The notes beneath the pieces are model-generated. The model had not been told where the DNA came from. It searched no databases and saw nothing but the letters and a program-made list of their open reading frames with translations. A program made the translations under genes and the position numbers. A stretch of 50,733 nt of DNA from Desulfuromonadales bacterium (GTDB lineage Bacteria > Desulfobacterota > Desulfuromonadia > Geobacterales > Pseudopelobacteraceae), in assembly GCA_013349325.1 (NCBI GenBank), contig DUZX01000025.1, forward strand, positions 1-50,733, in the 5' to 3' direction. Positions 8,394 to 15,265 of the stretch are shown here, piece after piece (position 1 is the stretch's first letter; every line of letters begins with the position of its first letter).

Positions 8394-11300
8394 ATGATTG
8401 AAAAAATTATCGAATATTCCGCTCGTAATCGGGTCATTGTCCTGATGATGTTTGCCTTGATCATCGTCTGGGGCGGCTGGTCAGTCTACAAGACCCCGGT
8501 GGATGCCATTCCGGATCTGTCCGACAACCAGGTCATCGTCTTTACCGATTATCCGGGTCGTTCCCCGCAGGTGGTGGAGGACCAGGTCACCTACCCGCTG
8601 GCGGTCAATCTGCAGGGTCTGCCCCAGGTGCGCGCCGTGCGGGCTTCTTCCGCCTTCGGCTTCTCGATGATCTACGTCATCTTTGAGGACAAGGCCGACA
8701 TCTACTGGGCCAGGACCCGTGTCCTTGAAAGACTCAACTATGCCGCCTCGCTGCTCCCCCCCGGTGTGGTTCCGACACTTGGCCCGGACGGCACCGGTGT
8801 AGGACACGTCTTCTGGTATACCATTCAGGGCAAAGGCTATGATCTTGAGCAGCTGCGCACCCTGCAGGACTGGTTTGTGCGCTACCAGCTCAACACCGTC
8901 CAGGGGGTGGCCGAGGTGGCCTCCATCGGCGGCCTGGTGCGCGAATATCAGATCGATCTGGACCCGACCAAGCTCTTTTCCTACAAGGTTACATCCGGCA
9001 AGGTCATGGAGGCGGTCAAGGCGGCCAACAAGGATGTCGGTGGACGTTTGATAGAACAGGCCGACGCCGAGTTCCTGATTCGGGGCCGAGGGTATGTCAA
9101 AACCAAGCAGGATCTGGAAAATATCGTGGTTGGTGCCGACATGCGCGGTACTCCGATCTACGTTAAAAACCTCGGTACGGTCCAGATGGGGGGCGCCATC
9201 CGGCGTGGCCTGCTGGAGATGAACGGTGAAGGTGAAGCTGTAGGTGGCATCGTGGTCATGCGCTACGGTGAGAACGCCAAAGCGGTCATTGACCGGGTCA
9301 AGGTCAAGATCAAGGAGTTGGAGAAAGGGTTGCCGCCGGGCGTCAAGATCATGGTTTCCTACGACCGTTCCGATCTGATCGAACGGGCCATTGATACCCT
9401 GAAACATAATCTGCTGGAAGAATCGGTCGTCGTCTCGCTGGTTATCCTGATCTTCCTGCTGCACTTCCAGAGCGCTCTGGTGATTGTCCTGACGCTGCCG
9501 ATTTCGGTGCTGATCGCCTTTATCACCATGAAACTGATGGGGGTCAGCTCCAACATCATGTCGCTGGGGGGCATCGCCATAGCCATCGGTGTGCTCGTCG
9601 ATGCCGGTGTAATCATGGTCGAAAACTGCTATCGGCATTTATCCGAAATGCCGCCTGAAGAACGGGCGGCACGGAGGCTGGAGGTCGTTGTCACGTCGGC
9701 CAGACAGGTCGGGCGGGCGATCTTCTTCTCTCTGGCAATTATCGTCCTCTCCTTCGTGCCGGTTTTTCTGCTGGAAGGGCAGGAGGGCAAGCTGTTCCAC
9801 CCGCTGGCTTTCACCAAAACCTTCTCCATGATGGGATCAGCCCTGATCGCCATCACGCTGGTGCCGGTGTTGATGTACTACTTTATGCGCGGTAAAATGC
9901 CGCCGGAAAGCTCCAACCCGGTTTCGGCCTTCTTCATAAAACTGTATTCACCGGTTATCCGCTGGGTGCTGGTCTGGAAAAAGACCACCATCGCCCTTAA
10001 TCTTGTCGCTCTGGCGGTTGCCGTGCCGCTGTTTATGAATCTCGGCAGCGAGTTCATGCCACCCCTCGATGAAGGGTCGCTGCTCTACATGCCGGTGACC
10101 CTACCCAACGTCTCCATCACCGAGGCCAAGCGTATTATCCAGGTGCAGGATACGATCATCAAGAGTGTCCCCGAGGTTGAGCACGTGCTCGGCAAGGTCG
10201 GCCGCGCCGAGACCTCGACCGATCCGGCACCGGTATCCATGTTCGAGAGCATCATCATCCTCAAACCCAAGGACAGATGGCGGCCAGGGTTGAAAAAGGC
10301 CGACATAGTGGCCGAGCTGGACAGTAAACTGCAGCAGATCGGCGTGCGCAATGGTTGGACGCAGCCGATCATCAACCGCATCAACATGCTCTCCACCGGC
10401 GTGCGCACCGACCTGGGCGTCAAGATCTTCGGAAATGACCTGAACGTCCTCAAAGATCTGGCAATTCAGACCGAAGCGATTCTCAAGCCGATCAACGGCG
10501 CAGCCGACGTTGTGGCCGAGCGGGTTACCGGCGGCACCTACATCGATATCGATATCGACCGCGAGGCGGCTGCCCGCTATGGCGTCAGTGTCGGTGACAT
10601 TCAGGATGTTATCGAAACCGCTCTGGGTGGCGAGATGCTTTCCACCACCGTGGAAGGCAGAAACCGCTTTCCGATCCGTATCCGCTATCTGCGGGACTAC
10701 CGCGATAACATCCCGGCCATCCGCCGCATCCTGGTCAGCGGCATGGGGGGCACTCAGGTGCCGCTCTCACTTGTAACCAGACTGAAAATATCTACCGGTG
10801 CACCGGAGATCAACAGCGAAGGGGGACTGCTCCGTTCGCTGGTATTCCTGAATGTGCGTGGTCGCGACATGGGCGGTTTTGTGACCGAGGCCAAGCAGCT
10901 GCTGGAAAAGAGTCTCAAACTACCGCCCGGTTATTACGTGGCCTGGTCCGGGCAATGGGAAAACCAGATCCGCGCCAAAGCGCGCCTGCAGATGCTGGTG
11001 CCGATCGGAATTGTCATCATCTTTATCCTGCTCTACTTCACGTTCCACTCCGCTCTTGAAGCCAGCATGGTTATGCTTTCAGTCCCCTTCGCGCTGGTGG
11101 GTGGTGTCTATCTGGTCTCGGCTCTGGGGTACAACCTGTCAGTAGCGGTCTGGGTCGGATTTATCGCTCTGTACGGCATCGCAGTGGAGACCGGGGTGGT
11201 GATGGTTATCTATCTGCACGAAGCGCTTGATAAAAAACTGATCAACGGTCCCTGCAGTGAACAGGACATCTACGATGCCGCCTTCGAAGGGGCGGTGCTC

Positions 11301-11531
11301 AGACTCCGGCCCAAACTGATGACGGTAGCGGTGGCTTTGCTGGGGCTCCTGCCGATCATGTGGTCGACCGGCACCGGCGCCGATGTCATGAAGCCTATCG
11401 CAGCGCCGATGATTGGCGGCATGATATCTTCAGCGGTACATGTTCTGATCATGACGCCGGTGATATTTGTTTTGATGAAAAAGAGGGATTTGAAGAAAGG
11501 AAAGTTGCATTACTCAGGCATGAAACATTAA
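8394..11531 (+). CDS. cusA: Heavy-metal RND efflux pump, CusA-like (Cu/Ag)
   Basis: The 1045-aa pump has the full heavy-metal RND layout: TM1, two large periplasmic loops and twelve membrane helices, with MSLGGIAIAIGVLVDAGVIM in the TM4 region. The three methionines that carry Cu(I)/Ag(I) in E. coli CusA (573, 623, 672) are matched by Met566 in LLYMPVTLP, Met616 in PVSMFES and Met665 in NRINMLSTG. This favours a monovalent-cation pump over CzcA-type Zn/Co/Cd export. ATG 8394 lies 26 nt after the palindromic repeat. It is co-transcribed with the outer-membrane factor and adaptor and followed by a His-rich exported protein. Confidence 0.92.
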   Translation: MIEKIIEYSARNRVIVLMMFALIIVWGGWSVYKTPVDAIPDLSDNQVIVFTDYPGRSPQVVEDQVTYPLAVNLQGLPQVRAVRASSAFGFSMIYVIFEDKADIYWARTRVLERLNYAASLLPPGVVPTLGPDGTGVGHVFWYTIQGKGYDLEQLRTLQDWFVRYQLNTVQGVAEVASIGGLVREYQIDLDPTKLFSYKVTSGKVMEAVKAANKDVGGRLIEQADAEFLIRGRGYVKTKQDLENIVVGADMRGTPIYVKNLGTVQMGGAIRRGLLEMNGEGEAVGGIVVMRYGENAKAVIDRVKVKIKELEKGLPPGVKIMVSYDRSDLIERAIDTLKHNLLEESVVVSLVILIFLLHFQSALVIVLTLPISVLIAFITMKLMGVSSNIMSLGGIAIAIGVLVDAGVIMVENCYRHLSEMPPEERAARRLEVVVTSARQVGRAIFFSLAIIVLSFVPVFLLEGQEGKLFHPLAFTKTFSMMGSALIAITLVPVLMYYFMRGKMPPESSNPVSAFFIKLYSPVIRWVLVWKKTTIALNLVALAVAVPLFMNLGSEFMPPLDEGSLLYMPVTLPNVSITEAKRIIQVQDTIIKSVPEVEHVLGKVGRAETSTDPAPVSMFESIIILKPKDRWRPGLKKADIVAELDSKLQQIGVRNGWTQPIINRINMLSTGVRTDLGVKIFGNDLNVLKDLAIQTEAILKPINGAADVVAERVTGGTYIDIDIDREAAARYGVSVGDIQDVIETALGGEMLSTTVEGRNRFPIRIRYLRDYRDNIPAIRRILVSGMGGTQVPLSLVTRLKISTGAPEINSEGGLLRSLVFLNVRGRDMGGFVTEAKQLLEKSLKLPPGYYVAWSGQWENQIRAKARLQMLVPIGIVIIFILLYFTFHSALEASMVMLSVPFALVGGVYLVSALGYNLSVAVWVGFIALYGIAVETGVVMVIYLHEALDKKLINGPCSEQDIYDAAFEGAVLRLRPKLMTVAVALLGLLPIMWSTGTGADVMKPIAAPMIGGMISSAVHVLIMTPVIFVLMKKRDLKKGKLHYSGMKH

Positions 11532-11552
11532 CACAGACAAAAGGAGATCAAG

Positions 11553-12041
11553 ATGATGAAAAAAATGACCGTACTGATAGCAGCAGCTCTGGCCCTTTCA
11601 GCCCCCGTTGTTTTATTAGCCGCTGAACACGACCATAGCGGACATGGTGGCACAACTCATGACATGGGGCATGGCGGACATCAGGGTGACGTTGCCCATG
11701 AAGAGGTTGTTGATGGCGTAAAAGCAACCTTCAGGGTTATGAGTATGAAGGAACATATGAAAGCAATTAAAATGGAGATACCAAAAGGTATCAAGGAAAC
11801 GCATCATATTGCCGTCGAGTTTAAAGATGCCAAATCCGGCAAGGCCCTGACCGAGGGTGACGTAAAGGTAAAAATTCAGAATCCGGACAAAAGCGACCTT
11901 ACCAAGGATCTGGAGGGTATGCAGGGACACTTTGGCGCCGATTTTGATCTCTCGAAAAAAGGGAAGTATGGCGTCATGAGCAAGTTCCAGCTGAAGGATG
12001 GCAAGGTCCGCCAGTCAAAATTCTGGTACACGGTTAAATAA
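11553..12041 (+). CDS. Exported His-rich protein, possible metal-binding (YtkA/FixH-like fold)
   Basis: The 162-aa protein has a signal peptide (about 1-23) followed by a His/Gly/Met-rich segment, EHDHSGHGG through GHGGHQGDVAHE (about 25-50), well suited to bind copper or silver. The rest is a beta-rich domain (about 55-162) with HHIAVEFKD and a closing FWYTVK. It resembles the YtkA-like/FixH class, but I do not recognise a named family with certainty. AAGGAG 7 nt before ATG 11553 is a strong ribosome site. It closes the efflux operon 21 nt after the pump, which suggests a periplasmic metal chaperone or buffer. Confidence 0.75.
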   Translation: MMKKMTVLIAAALALSAPVVLLAAEHDHSGHGGTTHDMGHGGHQGDVAHEEVVDGVKATFRVMSMKEHMKAIKMEIPKGIKETHHIAVEFKDAKSGKALTEGDVKVKIQNPDKSDLTKDLEGMQGHFGADFDLSKKGKYGVMSKFQLKDGKVRQSKFWYTVK

Positions 12042-12139
12042 TCACGCCGGAACATTATTTGTTTGGATTCCTGATGTACCGGCTTTTGGATGGACACTCA
12101 TGAGACTTTGTGATACAAAAAGCCAGTTTCGCTTGTATT

Positions 12140-12216
12140 GCGCTCTTAGCTCAGCTGGATAGAGCAATAGCCTTCTAAGCTATAGGCCGCTGGTTCGAGT
12201 CCAGCAGGGCGCACCA
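12140..12216 (+). tRNA. tRNA-Arg (anticodon TCT)
   Basis: The 77-nt cloverleaf folds cleanly: acceptor GCGCTCT with AGGGCGC, D-stem GCTC/GAGC, anticodon stem ATAGC/GCTAT with loop CTTCTAA (anticodon TCT at 12174-12176), and T-stem GCTGG/CCAGC with TTCGAGT. CCA is encoded (12214-12216). It is the left border of the accessory region that follows; no second copy of its 3' end was found in the window. Confidence 0.97.
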
Positions 12217-12220
12217 AATA

Positions 12221-12260
12221 AAACAAGAGGTTACAGTCAATGCTGTAGCCTCTTGTTTTT
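12221..12260 (+). terminator. Strong intrinsic terminator after tRNA-Arg
   Basis: A 16-bp stem (AAACAAGAGGTTACAG at 12221-12236 against CTGTAGCCTCTTGTTT at 12243-12258, one G-U pair) with a 6-nt loop is followed by T's. It begins 5 nt after the tRNA CCA end. Confidence 0.9.
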
Positions 12261-12611
12261 TATAACAGCTCATAGGGTCCATAGAGGGTCCGTAATTTGA
12301 AGACAGAGTAAATGTAGCGGGTCAGCTTCTCCCTTTATAAATCCCCCTAAAACAATATCTATCTCAATACATTACAGCAAAACTTTACACCGAAAGACAG
12401 GGTATGCTTTGGCTTTGGTGGCTCCGCATCCTGCTGTGTTGCGATTGGTGCGTTAAAGTCGAGTGCTCCCTGTGTGGTTGTAACTCCCTTCGCTTTTATC
12501 CTGCTGGCGGAACAGGTATTGATCAGGTGAAACTGGAGGCTATGCTGATTGAGAATCGGGCTTCGTATATTTTGCAGAAGCGAGTTGATACTTTTAGAAA
12601 TAGCTTTACGC
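12261..12611. other. Gene-free or decayed stretch after tRNA-Arg
   Basis: I see no supportable gene. Near its left end is a spaced direct repeat, GGGTCC-ATAGA-GGGTCC, about 55-75 nt beyond the tRNA. A minus-strand open frame (12359-12676) has no recognisable domain and runs across the promoter of the toxin-antitoxin locus, so it is left uncalled. The stretch may be the worn end of an integrated element. Confidence 0.4.
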
Positions 12612-12640
12612 TTGACGTACAACATAAAAGGCTTTAGGCT
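12612..12640 (+). promoter_or_regulatory. Candidate promoter of the higBA locus
   Basis: TTGACG (12612-12617) and TAGGCT (12635-12640) are separated by exactly 17 bp. The toxin ATG at 12648 is only 7 nt past the -10, so the mRNA would have a very short or no leader. Confidence 0.45.
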
Positions 12641-12647
12641 TATTATC

Positions 12648-12926
12648 ATGATCCGTTCATTCTCCTGTAAGCACACTGAAAAGCTCTACCACGGTTCTCG
12701 TGCTTCTCGTTTTCAGGCGTTTGCCCAGCAGGCGGAGAAACGGTTACAGATTCTTGAGAGCGCCACCTGCATTGAAGACTTGATGAATCTCCCCAGCAAC
12801 CGTTTCGAGGCGCTGGGCGGTAATCGGCAGGGTCAACCAAGCATCCGTGTTAATCAGTAGTGGCGTATCTGTTTTGTGTGGAGAGAAGATGGTCCACACA
12901 ATGTTGAAATTGTCGATTATCATTGA
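12648..12926 (+). pseudogene. higB: HigB-type toxin gene with in-frame amber stop
   Basis: Read through, this is a complete 92-residue HigB/RelE-superfamily toxin: MIRSFSCKHTEKLYHG at the start, NLPSNRFEALGGNRQGQ and SIRVN in the middle, WRICFVW, and EIVDYH at the end just before the antitoxin. A TAG at 12858-12860 splits it after IRVNQ. In the family this place reads N-D/Q-Q-W, so CAG to TAG is a one-base change. The product would lack the last third, including WRICFVW and the C-terminal strand, so the toxin is probably dead unless the stop is suppressed. The antitoxin gene downstream is intact. Confidence 0.85.
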
Positions 12927-12939
12927 AAGGAAAAACACC

Positions 12940-13254
12940 ATGAATGCCATGCGTCCGATACACCCCGGAGAGGTCCTGAAAGATGAACTTGCTGAAATCG
13001 GCATGTCAGCCAACGCCTTTGCGCAGGCTCTGCATGTTCCAGCCAACCGTATTACGGCAATCTTGAATGGCAGCCGGTCTATTACTGCCGACACGGCACT
13101 CAGGATCTCTCGATTTTTTGGTACAACGCCGGAGTTCTGGCTCAATCTCCAAACCGCCTACGACCTAAAAGTTGCCAAGCTTGCTGTTGGCAGTAAAATA
13201 GAGCTTGAGGTCAGGTCATTCTTGCCATCCATGCCGAGGCTTTCACATGCATAA
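12940..13254 (+). CDS. higA: HigA-type antitoxin (XRE family)
   Basis: The 104-aa antitoxin begins MNAMRPIHPGEVLKDELAE and has the HigA helix-turn-helix (MSANAFAQALHVPANRITAILNG, about residues 22-44), followed by the family-typical FFGTTPEFWLNLQTAYDLKVAK. It starts 13 nt after the true end of the higB reading frame, with GAAAGG upstream. A longer open frame from 12847 runs through higB and is not the start. The tail after KIELEV is longer than the usual short end and may have drifted. With the partner toxin broken, it may now act only as an orphan repressor. Confidence 0.9.
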   Translation: MNAMRPIHPGEVLKDELAEIGMSANAFAQALHVPANRITAILNGSRSITADTALRISRFFGTTPEFWLNLQTAYDLKVAKLAVGSKIELEVRSFLPSMPRLSHA

Positions 13255-13510
13255 AATCCGTCGACCCATCCGACTTTTACTATTATGGCTTCCAACATAT
13301 TCTGAAGGCCATTTTTTTTGAGTGGGTGTTCTGGAAACAAACTATTCCCTGCAAAACATTCTGAACCAAATTTTCATCATTCTGTCATTCGGCCTTACGC
13401 CTTACCTGGAGGAGTTCTTCAGTTACGGGTTGGTTTTGCATTTTGGTTCTCCGTTAAATTTTGCGGCAAATGTGCGTGGGAAGTGGGTATGGCAGATCAA
13501 CGTTAAGTAT
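13255..13510. other. Intergenic stretch between higA and the repeat
   Basis: No gene is supported. Open frames on the plus strand (from 13318 and 13322) lack ribosome sites and known domains. There is an A/T-rich spot with a T-run near 13310. Confidence 0.4.
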
Positions 13511-13557
13511 CCTGTCCCCGGAATTCGTCCCTGTCCCCGGAATTCGTCCGGAATTCC
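13511..13557. repeat. Tandem 19-bp repeat (2.5 copies)
   Basis: CCTGTCCCCGGAATTCGTC occurs at 13511-13529 and 13530-13548 back to back, followed by a partial CGGAATTCC. The motif TGTCCCCGGAATTC is the sort of short repeat often met beside REP-associated or IS elements. It ends just before the stop of the minus-strand ATPase gene. Confidence 0.8.
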
Positions 13558-13566
13558 ACAGGCCTT

Positions 13567-14781
13567 TCAATACATGAACCCGAATATCCAGAGAGGTATC
13601 TTGTTCTTGAAACCTGATTCAATATCATCCGAAACGACAAAGGCATCTGATACCCCGCTGATCTGCTTGAAACCCTTTTTTTTGCCCCCTACCTCAAAAG
13701 TATACCGGCCATTAACGATAAAATCACCGCTACCGGCAAGCTCAACGGTACTTTCCAGCAGTTGGGGATGAATGCAGTGGGCATTGCGTACCTGATTAAC
13801 AAAGAACAACTCCCGCAGCGCCCCGGCGTTTACCATTTCAGCTATGGCATACATCAGATTACTGTTCTCCAACAGGATTTTTTCCGGCCTGGTCAACACC
13901 TCATATCCTCTCCCCTGACTGCGCACCAGATTAAGCAGCTTTGCATCCTGCAACTTTTCCAGATACTCGTAGAGACGAGGACGGGAAATATCCGTCGCCT
14001 CGGCCAGTTTAGCTATGTTTGGGACAAATGGCACACCAGTCGCCAGCAGATAGAGCAGTTTCTTGATCTTGGATATCTGTCTGGGTTCTATCCGGTTGAC
14101 AAACGGGAGATCCATTTCAAGGATGTGGTTGATAACCTCACGCACCTTGAACTTGTAAAGCGCTTCACCTTCGAGAAAAAACGGATAATAGCCGGTCTGG
14201 AGATAATCGCGAAACTCCTTCAATATTTTCATATCACGGCACAGATCGTCGGCAATCTTCTGATGATCTGTGATGATGGTTTCCAGAGAGTACGCCGGGT
14301 ACTCTTTTTTGTGGATGAGATTGATATACTCGCGCAGAGAAAGACCGTGCAGATTATAGATGGTGGCTCGGCGACTCAGATCTCCCTTCTGTTTGGCAAT
14401 CTGAAGAAGGCTGGAACCTGAAAAGACCACCTTCATATCCGGCAGGGAATCGTAAATTGATTTGATATGAATCGACCAGTCGGGATATTTATGGATTTCA
14501 TCCAGGAAAATGGCTTTTCCGCCAAGCTGATGAAATTCCCTGGCAAATTCAAACAGGTTGTGGGCCTGAAAATAGGGGCTGTCTACCGAGACATACATAC
14601 CCTTGCCGTCAGCGTGATATACCTCTTTGACATACTGAAGCATCAGGGTTGTTTTTCCTGTGCCTCGTGCTCCAAGAATGCCGATACAGCGGTTGCTCCA
14701 GTCAATCCTGTCGTAGAGATACCGCTTGGTTGGGATTATGGAATCAACAAGTCTCTGCTGTTCGCGAAAAAAATGTTCCAT
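13567..14781 (-). CDS. AAA-family ATPase with DUF4143 domain
   Basis: The 404-aa protein has an N-terminal AAA_14 ATPase (Walker A GARGTGKTT at about 36-44, Walker B KAIFLDEIH, sensor VVFSGSSLL), a linker, and a C-terminal DUF4143 region with a winged-helix-like segment (LAEATDISRPRLYEYLEKL) and a nuclease-like end (FEVGGKKKGFKQI). Such genes are scattered in genomes on accessory DNA, and their function is not settled. AAGGA lies before ATG 14781. The upstream 14790-14860 stretch is AT-rich with TTGTAAA/TTTACAA inverted half-sites, which may be its promoter and operator. Confidence 0.85.
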   Translation of the reverse strand: MEHFFREQQRLVDSIIPTKRYLYDRIDWSNRCIGILGARGTGKTTLMLQYVKEVYHADGKGMYVSVDSPYFQAHNLFEFAREFHQLGGKAIFLDEIHKYPDWSIHIKSIYDSLPDMKVVFSGSSLLQIAKQKGDLSRRATIYNLHGLSLREYINLIHKKEYPAYSLETIITDHQKIADDLCRDMKILKEFRDYLQTGYYPFFLEGEALYKFKVREVINHILEMDLPFVNRIEPRQISKIKKLLYLLATGVPFVPNIAKLAEATDISRPRLYEYLEKLQDAKLLNLVRSQGRGYEVLTRPEKILLENSNLMYAIAEMVNAGALRELFFVNQVRNAHCIHPQLLESTVELAGSGDFIVNGRYTFEVGGKKKGFKQISGVSDAFVVSDDIESGFKNKIPLWIFGFMY

Positions 14782-14921
14782 TGCGTGTCCTTGTTATTTT
14801 GTAAATAGCATTTTACATAATAACCGTTATAATGCAATTTGTATTTTACAATTATCGCGTCAACGCCTTTATAAAATCCCTCACCCCGATTCTTCTCTTC
14901 ACATTCTTCTCAATCGCCCCA

Positions 14922-15244
14922 CTACCCAAGTTTTTCTTTCAGAGTTGCCGCACGAGATTCGTATTCATTCTCATTGTCATTGCGCCCGGTCATAAAATAG
15001 ACACGTGTGCTGCCTGTCCGAACGATGAAAGTACCGTTGAGACTGCCGACATCGCGGATGAAACAGTCGGGGGGATTTATTCAAGCAGGAAGTGATTGCG
15101 GGAAACCTGGGTGTCGTCGTTGTAGAGGCGGAAGTGGGCCTCGCTGCCCTCGTTATCGCGGCCCGGCAGAAAGTTGTCTGGCTCACGGAACTGGAACACT
15201 TTGCCTTTTTGAGGACCGTCTATGACGGTGAGGGTAATATTCAT
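14922..15244 (-). pseudogene. FHA-domain protein gene, frameshifted
   Basis: Translated on the minus strand from ATG 15244, the frame gives MNITLTVIDGPQKGKVFQF, then FLPGRDNE (FHA GR motif) and QVSRNHFLLE (SxxH motif), and stops at TAA 15077-15079. One base shifted, it continues as INPPDCFIRDVGSLNGTFI (the SxNGT motif), then EKLG and TAG at 14922. A single-base loss near 15073-15083, next to a run of six C/G, explains the split. The whole would be a 107-aa stand-alone FHA (phosphothreonine-binding) protein. It lies 21 nt after the restriction-modification gene on the same strand. Confidence 0.8.
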
Positions 15245-15265
15245 GTATCATCCCAAGAGGCTTGT

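Noticed and set aside
8404-8425. Third copy of the GAATATTCC palindrome in the 5' end of cusA
   Set aside because: Only the central nine bases match and the flanks do not continue the inverted repeat; it is coding sequence.
12359-12676. Minus-strand 105-aa open frame
   Set aside because: It overlaps the higBA promoter and the higB start, and shows no domain or ribosome site.
13318-13771. Plus-strand open frames opposite the ATPase gene
   Set aside because: They lack ribosome sites and domains and mostly mirror the minus-strand DUF4143 coding sequence.
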